Source of the DNA: Pseudomonas fluorescens
GTDB taxonomy: Bacteria > Pseudomonadota > Gammaproteobacteria > Pseudomonadales > Pseudomonadaceae
Direction of reading: 5' to 3'
Assembly (NCBI RefSeq): GCF_902498185.1
Contig: NZ_CABVIX010000017.1
Location: forward strand, 1-45,439
DNA length: 45,439 bases
Below are positions 1 to 7,469 of this stretch, piece after piece. The translations under genes and the position numbers were made by a program. The notes under the pieces were generated by a model. It searched no databases, was not told where the DNA came from, and saw only the letters and a program-made list of their open reading frames with translations. Numbering within the stretch: position 1 is the first letter of the stretch; every line of letters begins with the position of its first letter.

Positions 1-99
1 GGCCTGGATGAGTACATCCACTACTACAACCATGACCGCATCAAGCTGAGGCTCAATGGCCTGAGCCCTGTCGAGTACAGGACCCAGGCGGCAGCATAG
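1..99 (+). CDS. IS3-family transposase (OrfB), C-terminal fragment
   Basis: Open from the window edge to a TAG at 97-99. The peptide contains the typical IS3 OrfB tail: an H-Y-Y-N-x-x-R segment, then a leucine- and glycine-containing stretch and a S-P-V-E-Y motif. This is the end of the DDE integrase domain (rve family). It is partial only because the window begins inside the element. The stop codon is 28 bases inside the terminal repeat end, as usual for this family. Subgroup and IS name cannot be given from this fragment. Confidence 0.85.
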   Translation, partial: GLDEYIHYYNHDRIKLRLNGLSPVEYRTQAAA

Positions 100-127
100 A
101 ACTGTCCAACTTTTTGGGGGCAGTCCA
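1..127 (+). mobile_element. IS3-family insertion sequence, right end (partial)
   Basis: The first 99 bases encode the C-terminus of an IS3-type transposase. They are followed by a terminal repeat whose reverse complement begins TGGACTGCCCCCAAAAAG, ending at about 127. The last 124 bases are repeated in inverted orientation at 45316-45439 with no difference I can see. The element continues beyond the window, so its other end and target duplication cannot be read. It lies about 110 bp downstream of the csgG stop codon. Confidence 0.88.
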
Positions 128-235
128 TCCAGCACCACATCTGGCCGTGAAGGCGAAATGGCGACGCCAGGCCAATCGGGCAAATGGATACGCCCCAGGC
201 CAGGCGCCACCAGACCTCAAAAGCCTCAACATGAC

Positions 236-1072
236 TCACTGCTGCTGATACTGGCTCAGGTACTTGTCTATCGTCGCCTTGTCTCCCTCCCCCGACACTT
301 GCCACAGGCGCCGTTCGATACCTTGGGCCAGGAGGTGGCCAACGGCAGCTTCGATGGCAGAGAGCACGCACAGCTGTGCGGGTTCGTTGGTGGTGTAGCC
401 GACTTCGGCTTCAAGGAGCTTCTTGAACTCGATGAACTTGAACACGCCGGCACTGCGCCCAACCGAATAGATGGTCTTGCTGGTCATGACGTTGGCCAGC
501 ACTTGCCCGGTGCGCACGTCGACGGCCCGCAAGTTGACGGTGACCTGGTCTACGCGATACTCGCGGCTGATGTCGATGCCCAGGTAGCGGGCGCCCTCTC
601 CGCCGCTGCGTACGTTGGTGTCGTAGGCGATGATGCCGCCTTCGAGCATCAGGTTGGCGGCCTGGAGGGGGGGCAGCTCGGCCTGGATGTTCACCGGGAC
701 GTCGGCCTTTTTCTGCGACGCGCGGATGATCTTGCGCTCGGTCAGCAGGTTCTGCAGCCCTTCGCGCTCCAGCACGACGAACCAGCCACTGGCGTTCAAC
801 GCATCCATCAGCATGCTCGCCGCGCCCTGGGTGACGCTGGTGGAGAACGAGCTGGCCGGGGTCGGCTTGTACTGCCCGGTCTGGTCGCGGAATCCATACA
901 CCACCGCCATGAGCCTCCCCTTGGGCCTGGGCATGTTGAGCAGGTCGTAGTAGGTCGAGGCTCGCGGCGTCAGGGTCGGGGTCTCGCTGTCGACCTCTGC
1001 GGACATCGGGTCGCGGGTGCTGCATCCCTGCAAGGCGGCGAGGATCAGCAGTGTGCTGAGCAGGCGTTTCAT
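236..1072 (-). CDS. csgG: CsgG, curli outer-membrane secretion channel lipoprotein
   Basis: 278 residues. CsgG forms the nonameric outer-membrane pore through which curli subunits are exported. The N-terminus is a lipoprotein signal with the lipobox L-Q-G-C (Cys17). The conserved CsgG core follows, including V-Y-G-F-R-D-Q-T-G-Q-Y-K-P near residue 63 and the F-K-F-I-E-F-K-K-L-L-E-A-E-x-G-x-T-x-N-E-P stretch. The start at 1072 is preferred over one five codons upstream because a GGGGAG ribosome site lies seven bases before it. It is the last gene of the run csgE-csgF-csgG, 28 bp after csgF. No csgA or csgB is seen; the 108 bp between its stop and the IS hold no gene. Confidence 0.93.
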   Translation of the reverse strand: MKRLLSTLLILAALQGCSTRDPMSAEVDSETPTLTPRASTYYDLLNMPRPKGRLMAVVYGFRDQTGQYKPTPASSFSTSVTQGAASMLMDALNASGWFVVLEREGLQNLLTERKIIRASQKKADVPVNIQAELPPLQAANLMLEGGIIAYDTNVRSGGEGARYLGIDISREYRVDQVTVNLRAVDVRTGQVLANVMTSKTIYSVGRSAGVFKFIEFKKLLEAEVGYTTNEPAQLCVLSAIEAAVGHLLAQGIERRLWQVSGEGDKATIDKYLSQYQQQ

Positions 1073-1100
1073 ATGGTTTCTCCCCATGGTCCTGTCCCTC

Positions 1101-1520
1101 TCAGGGGTTCAGGCCGCTGACCTCGATGACAGAAATTTCACCGGTGGCCTTGTCGGTCACCTCGATACTCAGGGCGCCCGAATCGTCCAGGATGTTGACG
1201 ATGAACGAGTCGGTCGACAGGCTTCCGGTATTGCCGTTGTTGAGGTTGTCCAGCAACTGCGAGAGCAGCCGCGATTCAAGCTGGTTGGTGAAGCGCTCCA
1301 GTGCCGAGGTGCCGGCGAAGGCAGAGGCGCGGCTCTTGATGTCGGGATCGTCGTAGTCGTTCTGGGCCTGGGCGTTGTTGAGCAGCCAGGTGCCGTTGAG
1401 CGGGTTGCCGCCAAAGGCCGGGTTGATCGGGGTATGCACAAGCTCGGTGGCCTGGGCCTGGCTTGCCAGGGCGCCGACCAGGGCGCAGGCGGCGAGACTG
1501 CGTGAAAGATAGGTGTTCAT
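1101..1520 (-). CDS. csgF: CsgF, curli assembly factor
   Basis: 139 residues with a cleavable signal peptide ending around S-Q-A-Q-A. The mature N-terminus carries the family hallmark: a T-P-I-N-P-A-F-G-G-N-P-L-N-G segment followed by W-L-L-N-x-A-Q-A-Q-N. In the known family this segment inserts into the CsgG pore and forms its second constriction, while the C-terminal part couples nucleation to the cell surface. The start ATG overlaps the csgE stop by four bases (ATGA), so translation is probably coupled. Length and motifs match the family. Confidence 0.93.
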   Translation of the reverse strand: MNTYLSRSLAACALVGALASQAQATELVHTPINPAFGGNPLNGTWLLNNAQAQNDYDDPDIKSRASAFAGTSALERFTNQLESRLLSQLLDNLNNGNTGSLSTDSFIVNILDDSGALSIEVTDKATGEISVIEVSGLNP

Positions 1521-1912
1521 AGCTCGTCCCTCTCCAGATCGGTAGTGTCCTGCAGCAGCCGTTGCAACTTGCGCTGGATGACCTGCTGCTTGACCAGCTC
1601 GGCGGCCGCGACGGCCTCTTCTTCGAGTTGCGTGGTGTTGGGCGGCAGGAATCGCCGGTACAGCACCTCGCCTTCGTATTCCACGGTCACCAGGCTGCCC
1701 CAGCGGGCATCCGGGCGCTCGCGCACCACCAGGTTGAAATCCAGCCGGCTGGTGGCCCGCAGGCGATCGGTGAAGCTGTAGTAGAAGCCGTGACCGATGT
1801 GCGAGATCGTCTGGTCGACGATGAACCCCGTCATCTCGTCTTCGCCACCGGCTCTGGCCTGAGTGCCCAGCAGGACCAGGCTCAGGACGAAGCCCGTCAT
1901 CCAGCGGTTCAT
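1517..1912 (-). CDS. csgE: CsgE, curli secretion specificity factor
   Basis: 131 residues with a signal peptide (cleavage near T-Q-A-R-A). The mature protein shows the CsgE signature, with G-F-I-V-D-Q-T-I-S-H-I-G-x-x-F-Y near residue 28 and a R-x-x-R-x-x-W-G segment in the middle. CsgE caps the periplasmic side of CsgG and escorts substrates. Its ATG overlaps the stop codon of the upstream pseudopilin gene by four bases (1909-1912). That places the curli export genes in the same translationally coupled operon as a type II secretion-like system, which is unusual. Confidence 0.92.
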   Translation of the reverse strand: MNRWMTGFVLSLVLLGTQARAGGEDEMTGFIVDQTISHIGHGFYYSFTDRLRATSRLDFNLVVRERPDARWGSLVTVEYEGEVLYRRFLPPNTTQLEEEAVAAAELVKQQVIQRKLQRLLQDTTDLERDEL

Positions 1913-2439
1913 GGCATGTCTCCCGGGCTGTTGTGGGTGCGCCCGCCCGCTGTACTCTCGGCGAACGCCTGCTCGGCCACGAACTGCCAGTCGCTGTACT
2001 GCCGCAGGCCTTCGAAGCCGGACCACTGGGCATCGAACCCGCTGTGCTTGAGCGGTGCCTCGACCGAGCGGCTGTAGACGCCGGTGATGCGCCCATCCAG
2101 GTCGCGCAGCAGGCCCCAGTCGTCGCTGCCGGTCAGCGGATCCGGATACAGGCGGCGAATGTGCTGGCGCGGGTCGGGGAAACGGTTGTCGTCCACCAGC
2201 TCGGCCAGGTCACGCGGATACTGGGCCAGCCCCGGCGAGCTGCGGTAGAAGCTGCGCAGGGCCTGGGCATACTGGCCGCCAACCCACAGCAACTGGCGCT
2301 CGCGCTCGCGCTGGGCGCTGGTGCTCCAGACCGTTCCGGTCGCCGCCAGCGCCATGCTGCTGACCGCAATCAGGAACAGCACGCCCAGGTAAGTAAAGCC
2401 CGCCTCGGCGCGGCTACCACTCGGCATAGAGGCTGCCAT
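1909..2439 (-). CDS. Minor pseudopilin, GspK/GspG-like
   Basis: 176 residues from the ATG at 2439, chosen because a GGGAGG ribosome site lies eight bases upstream; longer versions would run deep into the upstream gene. A short basic leader precedes the prepilin peptidase motif A-G-F-T-Y-L-G, followed by a hydrophobic helix. The residue at +5 of the mature protein is Gly rather than the usual Glu. Among known pseudopilins, loss of Glu5 is a feature of the tip subunit GspK, so a tip role is possible. The rest has a Y-P-D-P-L-T-G-S-D-D-W-G-L motif seen in GspG-like proteins. It overlaps its neighbours on both sides. Confidence 0.8.
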   Translation of the reverse strand: MAASMPSGSRAEAGFTYLGVLFLIAVSSMALAATGTVWSTSAQRERERQLLWVGGQYAQALRSFYRSSPGLAQYPRDLAELVDDNRFPDPRQHIRRLYPDPLTGSDDWGLLRDLDGRITGVYSRSVEAPLKHSGFDAQWSGFEGLRQYSDWQFVAEQAFAESTAGGRTHNSPGDMP

Positions 2440-2788
2440 CACGCGCCCTCCCGGTTGCACCGCTCTTGATATCGGCGACTCCGCCAGCCACGCCTTCCGG
2501 CGGCGCCACCAGCTGCCAGGCATCGCGGCGCTCGGTGATCGGATCGACCGGGGCGTTGCGCAGGTAGCGCTGTTCCACCAATTGCTCCAGCGACTCGGGA
2601 TAGTGCCCCGTGTCGCCGTAGTAGTGATCCAGGGCCTCGCGCAGCACCGCCAGGCTCTGGCGCAAGGTGGCCTCGCGCGAGGCCTCCAGGCTGTTGAAGT
2701 AGCGTGGCATGGCGATGGTCATCAGGGTGGCGATGATCGCCATCACCACCAGCAGCTCGATCAGGGTGAAACCTCGGTTGCGGCGCAT
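2414..2788 (-). CDS. GspG-like major pseudopilin
   Basis: 124 residues. The leader M-R-R-N-R-G is cut before F-T-L-I-E-L-L-V-V-M, a textbook type IV prepilin peptidase site with Glu at +5. A D-P-I-T-E-R-R-D-A-W segment follows near residue 80, as in the GspG fold. A start four codons upstream (2800) is also possible. I prefer 2788 because a GGTGA lies five bases before it, inside the end of the upstream gene. The protein would be a pseudopilus subunit of the type II-like system in this operon. It overlaps the genes before and after it. Confidence 0.88.
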   Translation of the reverse strand: MRRNRGFTLIELLVVMAIIATLMTIAMPRYFNSLEASREATLRQSLAVLREALDHYYGDTGHYPESLEQLVEQRYLRNAPVDPITERRDAWQLVAPPEGVAGGVADIKSGATGRARDGSLYAEW

Positions 2789-2793
2789 GCTGT

Positions 2794-3267
2794 TCACCAT
2801 TGTCCGTAGGCGATGCCGTTGAGGCCTTTGCCAGCGGCCTTGGAATACACGTCGTACACGTCCTGGCCTTCGCGCGGGTTGTCGGCGCTGCTGTCATAGG
2901 CGCGCAAGCCCCAGGCGCCCTGGTCTTCCTCCTTGGCGGCGGTCAGCGGGTCATGCGGGATGCGCCGCAGGAAATAGAACTTCGCACCCTTGGCGCTGCG
3001 CACGTCGCGTACGCCTTCGACCAGTACCTGCAGGCTGGGCGGGTAGCCCGTGGCGTTGAGGCTCTTCTCGATGTAGCCGGCATCGAAGGCGCGCTTGTAG
3101 GCGTCGATCGCGTCACGGATCTGGTACAGCGCTTCGCGCAGTTGATGCTCCTTGCCGCGGCGTACCACCGTTTCGGTCAGCGGCGCGGCCATCGATGCCA
3201 GCAGCCCGAGCAATGCCAGGGTCAGCACCACTTCGATCAGGCTGAAACCGCCCATGCGCGCGCTCAT
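2794..3267 (-). CDS. Second GspG-like pseudopilin
   Basis: 157 residues. Prepilin site M-G-G followed by F-S-L-I-E-V-V-L-T-L, with Glu at +5, then a transmembrane helix. The globular part has R-R-I-P-H-D-P-L-T and W-G-L-R-A-Y-D-S, resembling the GspG family but distinct from the neighbour downstream, so the two are not recent duplicates. It starts two bases after the secretin stop codon (TAG at 3270-3272) and its end overlaps the next pseudopilin. It is probably a structural or minor pseudopilin of the same pilus. Confidence 0.86.
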   Translation of the reverse strand: MSARMGGFSLIEVVLTLALLGLLASMAAPLTETVVRRGKEHQLREALYQIRDAIDAYKRAFDAGYIEKSLNATGYPPSLQVLVEGVRDVRSAKGAKFYFLRRIPHDPLTAAKEEDQGAWGLRAYDSSADNPREGQDVYDVYSKAAGKGLNGIAYGQW

Positions 3268-3269
3268 GA

Positions 3270-5117
3270 CTAGCGGCTCCCGCCGGCTGGAGTCGCCACC
3301 ATCGGCTGCGATTCCAAGGGCTCTTCCGAGGGTTGCGCAGGCGCATCCAGTGGCCGGGCCATCTGGCGGATCTGCATGCTGGTCTCGGTGCCGGTGGCGA
3401 ACTCCATGTCCGAAGGACTCTGGTACGGCAGGTTGCGTACGATGCGCGGGGTGATCGACAGCACCAGTTCGGAGTTGCTCATGTTGTCCTTGTTGCTGCC
3501 GAACAGCCGGCCGACGCCGGGAATATCACCCAGGCCCGGGATCTTGTTGCCGCTGGCGCCGTGATCGTTGCGCACCAGCCCCGCCAGGATCTGCGTCTCG
3601 CCGTCATGCAGGCGCAGGCTGGTCTGGGCGTTGCGGGTGTCGACCTGGACCGGGATGGTGCCCTGGCGTGTTGGCTCCAGCGGGGTGGCGTTGCTGACTT
3701 CGAGGGCAATCTTGATCGCCACTTCGTTGTTCAGGTGCACCACTGGCTGCACTTCAAGCTTCAGACCCACGTCCAGGTAGGTGATGCTTTCGGTGATCAC
3801 CGGGCCTTGGGTGGAAGGCACCGAGGTGGCGCTGATGATCGGCACCCGCTGGCCGATGTGGATACGCGCCTGCTCGCGGTTGCTGACGCGGATCACCGGG
3901 CTGGCCAGGGTATTGATGTCGTTGTCCTGGGCATTGATCTTGGCCTGGGGCGACGGCGCGATGGTGATCCGGCCGGAGTTGATACCCCGCAGCTGGTCGA
4001 GCACCGTCACCCCGTTGCCTTCGTTGTTGAGCACGCCAAAGGTGTTGGGCCACTGCAGGCCCAGTTCGAGAATGCGCGAGCGCGCAACTTCCATCACCTC
4101 TACTTCCAGCACCACTTCGGGGTTGGACTGGTCCTGGGACTGCAGCAGCTTCTCGGCCATGCGGATGGCGTCGGGGGTGTCGCGGATGGTCATGGTGTTG
4201 AGGCGTTCGTCGACAAACACGTCGCGGGTCTTGAGCATGGTCTTGACCATGTTCATCGCGGTATTGGCGTCGATGCTGGTCAGGTAGAAGGTGCGCATGA
4301 CCAGTTCCTGGTAGTCCTTGGTCTTCTGCGGCGAGTCGGGGTAGATCAGCACGGTGTTGTCGTTGACGATCTTCTGGTGCAGCTGGTTCTGGTCCAGCAG
4401 CAGCGCCACGGCGTCCTCGATACGCACGTCGCGCACGAAGATGGTGGCCTTCATCTCGGGACGCAGGTCCTTGTCGAAGATGAAGTTGAGCCCGGCCACC
4501 TGGGACAGCACTTCGAAGATGGTCTTCAGGTTGGCGTCGCGAAATTCCAGTGTCACCGGCCGGTCAAGCTTGCTGCGCAGCTGCGGGAACGGCTGGGCAG
4601 TGCGTGCCTGGACGTTCTCGATGTCGCGGCGCAGGGCCAGCCCACCCTCGTTCTGCGGGTCAAGCCGAAGCACTTCGCGCATGTGCCGCTCGGCGCCGAA
4701 CAGGTCGCCCTGGCGCAGCGCTGCCTGGCCCATGGCCGTACGCTCGCCGAGGTTGCGGACCTGCTCGATCTGGCGCACGCCTTCCAGCGCCCGGCGGTTG
4801 TTGGGCTCCAGGGTCAGGACGCGGCCATAGCCCATGCGCGCGTTGGCAAAGTCATGCCGCGAGCGGTCACTGTCGGCTTGGGCGAGCAGGCTCTCGACGG
4901 CCGTCTGACGGCCATGGGCCAGGGCAATGTTGAGCTCGGTGTCGCGCGGGTCATCGCGCAGCGCCTCTTCGATACGGGCGATGCCCGCCTCGTACTGGCC
5001 GTCCTTGATCAGGGCCTGGCCGTCCTTGCGCGCGGCACTGGTGCCGCAGCCAGCGATGGCGACGCACAGGGCCAGCAGCAGGAACGGGGCGGGTTTGCAC
5101 AGCGTCGATGTCTTCAT
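3270..5117 (-). CDS. Secretin, GspD/PilQ-like lipoprotein
   Basis: 615 residues forming the outer-membrane channel of a type II-like secretion system. The N-terminus is a lipoprotein signal with lipobox I-A-G-C (Cys24). Residues about 30-150 form TPR-like helical repeats, unlike classic GspD. A small N-domain follows (V-T-L-E-F-R-D-A-N-L-K, near 190), then the secretin core at about 330-560 with A-S-P-V-I-R-V-S-N-R-E, V-P-I-I-S and E-T-Q-I-L-A-G-L. The C-terminal P/E-rich tail is probably disordered. The lipobox suggests the protein may reach the outer membrane without a separate pilotin. Its ATG overlaps the upstream stop by ATGA. Confidence 0.9.
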   Translation of the reverse strand: MKTSTLCKPAPFLLLALCVAIAGCGTSAARKDGQALIKDGQYEAGIARIEEALRDDPRDTELNIALAHGRQTAVESLLAQADSDRSRHDFANARMGYGRVLTLEPNNRRALEGVRQIEQVRNLGERTAMGQAALRQGDLFGAERHMREVLRLDPQNEGGLALRRDIENVQARTAQPFPQLRSKLDRPVTLEFRDANLKTIFEVLSQVAGLNFIFDKDLRPEMKATIFVRDVRIEDAVALLLDQNQLHQKIVNDNTVLIYPDSPQKTKDYQELVMRTFYLTSIDANTAMNMVKTMLKTRDVFVDERLNTMTIRDTPDAIRMAEKLLQSQDQSNPEVVLEVEVMEVARSRILELGLQWPNTFGVLNNEGNGVTVLDQLRGINSGRITIAPSPQAKINAQDNDINTLASPVIRVSNREQARIHIGQRVPIISATSVPSTQGPVITESITYLDVGLKLEVQPVVHLNNEVAIKIALEVSNATPLEPTRQGTIPVQVDTRNAQTSLRLHDGETQILAGLVRNDHGASGNKIPGLGDIPGVGRLFGSNKDNMSNSELVLSITPRIVRNLPYQSPSDMEFATGTETSMQIRQMARPLDAPAQPSEEPLESQPMVATPAGGSR

Positions 5118-5605
5118 GGTGCGCTCCCGACAGACAGGGTCTGGGACAGATGCAGGGGCAGGTAGACCAGGTTCAGCTCCGTGGCGGAGATCTGTTCGAT
5201 GCGGTAGGTATCGTCGATCACGTCGCCCTGGCGCACGACGTAGAGCTTCTCGCCGTTCTGCAGGAACACTTGCTGGTCAAGACGATCGGCCAGGCGACCC
5301 ACGAACTGGAACGGCAGCACGGGCGCGGTGGGTGCCACGGCCTCGGCGACCGTGGCCATGGGTTGCTCGGTGACGGTGGTCACGGTAGGCGCTGCGCTCC
5401 AGCGCTGACTGGGGAACAGGTTGCTCGAGGCGGCACGGGCCACTGCAGGCCGATCTGGCTTGGACTCCACGTGGTTTCCGGCCGAAGCCGGGCGCGCAGC
5501 GGCCACCTCCTGCGGCGCATCGCCGAACCAGTGCCCCGGCGCCCAGGCCAGTACCGCGCTGGTGCCGAGAAACGCTATCCAGATCACTGCACGTTGGCTG
5601 TTCAT
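5114..5605 (-). CDS. GspC/PilP-like secretion protein
   Basis: 163 residues. One N-terminal transmembrane segment (about 8-25), a Pro/Ala/Val-rich linker, then a small beta domain from about residue 98 with F-V-G-R-L and V-x-Q-G-D-V-I-D-D-T-Y-R-I. This matches the homology region of GspC/PilP proteins that bridge the inner membrane platform to the secretin. In related clusters such proteins are labelled as part of a 'secretion system X'. The ATG at 5605 overlaps the upstream stop (TGATG) and has GAGG five bases before it. A GTG one codon earlier is less likely. Confidence 0.75.
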   Translation of the reverse strand: MNSQRAVIWIAFLGTSAVLAWAPGHWFGDAPQEVAAARPASAGNHVESKPDRPAVARAASSNLFPSQRWSAAPTVTTVTEQPMATVAEAVAPTAPVLPFQFVGRLADRLDQQVFLQNGEKLYVVRQGDVIDDTYRIEQISATELNLVYLPLHLSQTLSVGSAP

Positions 5606-6156
5606 CACGACCTCGACAGGTAAAGGGTCATGCGCAGACGACCGCTGAGCTGGTCATCACCGATGCGTTTGCGTTGCAGCTCCAGGTCTTCGATCACCAA
5701 GGTCGGCAGCTGGCCGAGCAAGGCTTGCAGGAAGCCACGGATCTGCGGATAGCTGCCGCGTACCGGCAGCAGAATCTGGTAGCGCGCCAACTGCGTCTTC
5801 GGATCGACGCCCAGGGCATATTCGCCACGTGACAGGGTGATGCGCTCGGCACGGGCCAGGCGGTACAGGCGGTCGATCAGTTCACTGGCCTGGGGCTGGC
5901 CTGGCATGTTCTCGCGCAGGCTATCCAGGGCTTGCTGCTCGGGCTTGATCTCGACCTTGAGCTCACCGCGCTGCAGGCGCTGCACCTGCACGTTGGCGTC
6001 GGCCGCCGTGGCCCGCAGTTGGCGGACCTGTTGCCACTGGGGCAGCACGGCGAACAGCGCCACGAGCACGGCGAGCAGCAGCAACAGCACCGCGCCCAGG
6101 CCTGCGCGGCCAAGGCGGCGCAGTTGCTCGTGAAGTATCAGGCTAGGGATGCGCAT
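5605..6156 (-). CDS. PilO/GspM-like inner-membrane protein
   Basis: 183 residues from the ATG at 6156, preceded by GGGAG seven bases upstream. A single transmembrane helix (about 18-40) is followed by a coiled-coil stretch (Q-Q-V-R-Q-L-R and onward) and a ferredoxin-like domain containing Y-x-I-x-L-P-V-R-G-S-Y-P-Q-I-R-G-F-L. That segment is characteristic of PilO and GspM. It would pair with the PilN-like protein upstream in the platform that joins ATPase and secretin. The start lies inside the end of the upstream gene. Confidence 0.78.
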   Translation of the reverse strand: MRIPSLILHEQLRRLGRAGLGAVLLLLLAVLVALFAVLPQWQQVRQLRATAADANVQVQRLQRGELKVEIKPEQQALDSLRENMPGQPQASELIDRLYRLARAERITLSRGEYALGVDPKTQLARYQILLPVRGSYPQIRGFLQALLGQLPTLVIEDLELQRKRIGDDQLSGRLRMTLYLSRS

Positions 6157-6685
6157 TGCCGGTCTCCCAGGTGGCGGACAGGTTGAACTGCACGGGATGC
6201 TCAGGCTGCTTGGCGTTGATCTCGTGGTTGAGCAGCGAGACGTCACGCAGCTGGTCGATGCTTTCCAGGCGTTTGTGGAACTGCAGCATGGCTTCGAGGG
6301 TGCGGGCCTCGGCGCTGATGCGCAGCTGGCCCTTGCGCGCGTCCGGGGTCAGGGTCAGCAGTGCCACATCGTCCTGGGGCAAGCGCTCGAGCGTGCTGAA
6401 CAGCTGCTCCCACGGGCGTTGCAGCTGCTGCGAAACGTTGCGCATCTGCGCCAGCCGTTCTGCCTGTTCGCGGTTGGCGGTAGTGTCTTGTGGCGTACTG
6501 CCGGCCGGGCGACGGCCCAGCTGCTGCTCGAGCCGCAGCACCTGCGCCTCAAGGGCCTGCTGCTCGGCCTGCCACAGGTGCTGGGCAACCAGCAGCACCA
6601 GCAGCAGACCGATACCCATGGCAAGCAGCGTCCAGGCCAGGGGGCTGCTGCGCCGGGGCTGGAATTCCAGGTCCAGGGCGCGCAT
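6143..6685 (-). CDS. PilN/GspL C-terminal-like inner-membrane protein
   Basis: 180 residues from the ATG at 6685, directly after the upstream stop. Short cytoplasmic N-terminus, one transmembrane helix (about 15-38), a coiled coil rich in Q/E/L, then a periplasmic ferredoxin-like domain. The order PilM-like, PilN-like, PilO-like, then GspC/PilP-like and secretin mirrors the pilMNOPQ arrangement of type IV pili. This suggests that this system keeps GspL as two separate proteins (PilM plus PilN). Confidence 0.75.
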   Translation of the reverse strand: MRALDLEFQPRRSSPLAWTLLAMGIGLLLVLLVAQHLWQAEQQALEAQVLRLEQQLGRRPAGSTPQDTTANREQAERLAQMRNVSQQLQRPWEQLFSTLERLPQDDVALLTLTPDARKGQLRISAEARTLEAMLQFHKRLESIDQLRDVSLLNHEINAKQPEHPVQFNLSATWETGNAHP

Positions 6686-6686
6686 C

Positions 6687-7469
6687 TCAAGCCACCGCTC
6701 GCCACATGGCGCACAGTGGGTCAGCGTTGCCGACCACCGGGCACAGGCGCACCGCCCGTACGGCAGGCATGTCCTGACGGCCCGGGGCATGCAGGAACAC
6801 CCGCGGCATCTGCCCGCCATACAGCTCGCACGTGCGTTCGATCAGGGCTTGCAGCGCCTGGTCGGTGTCGGCGCAACCCTGGGCCAGCACCTGCTGCCAG
6901 GCGCCACCGGCGGCCAGCAGCAGCACGCTGCGGCGCGGCTCGGCCAGCACGAAGAGAAAGTCGCCTTGCTCCAGCAGTGCCGCGCAGCGGTTGTACGCCG
7001 CCATCAGGTAAGGCTGCACCGAGCGCAGGCTGAGCTTGGCGCGGCTGCTCAGGGCAGTGAGACCCTGCAACAAGGCCTGGGGCAGCGCCGTGGCGATGCG
7101 CGCCCGGCCTGCCGATTCCGGCGACAGCACGACCTGCCATTCGTCCAGTGATTGGCCATAGAGGTTCTCGAAGCAGGCCTGGGCGTAGCCCTGCAGCTCG
7201 GTCGGGCGGCCAATGACCTCGCTCCAGGGCACCAGGCAGAAGCGGCTGTAGCGGGCCGACAGCAGCACGCGCAACTGGCCGCGCTGGATACGGTGTTCGA
7301 CAAGCAAGTGGCCCAGGGCCTCGAGAGCCGGCTCCCAGGCGGGTTGGTCAGCGTCGCAACTGAAGTCGCGGCTGCCCAGCCACTGGTGTTCACGCCCGTG
7401 CCAACGGCCCAGGCCCACCCCTTCGGCGCCGAGTACGGCGCAATACCGATCAGGCAATAAATGTGACAC
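6687..7469 (-). CDS. PilM/GspL cytoplasmic domain-like protein
   Basis: 260 residues from a GTG at 7469. That start is chosen because AGGAG lies seven bases upstream, inside the end of gspE; no ATG fits. There is no signal peptide or membrane helix. The actin-like ATPase fold of PilM/GspL is suggested by its place in the cluster and by segments such as G-L-G-R-W and L-L-A-A-G-G-A-W near residue 190. Sequence similarity to classical PilM is weak by eye, so the assignment rests largely on gene order. It would link the GspE ATPase to the membrane platform. Confidence 0.65.
   Translation of the reverse strand: MSHLLPDRYCAVLGAEGVGLGRWHGREHQWLGSRDFSCDADQPAWEPALEALGHLLVEHRIQRGQLRVLLSARYSRFCLVPWSEVIGRPTELQGYAQACFENLYGQSLDEWQVVLSPESAGRARIATALPQALLQGLTALSSRAKLSLRSVQPYLMAAYNRCAALLEQGDFLFVLAEPRRSVLLLAAGGAWQQVLAQGCADTDQALQALIERTCELYGGQMPRVFLHAPGRQDMPAVRAVRLCPVVGNADPLCAMWRAVA

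Noticed and set aside
3333..5165. A 610-codon plus-strand frame opposite the secretin gene
   Set aside because: Antisense shadow; the secretin on the minus strand has full family motifs and operon context.
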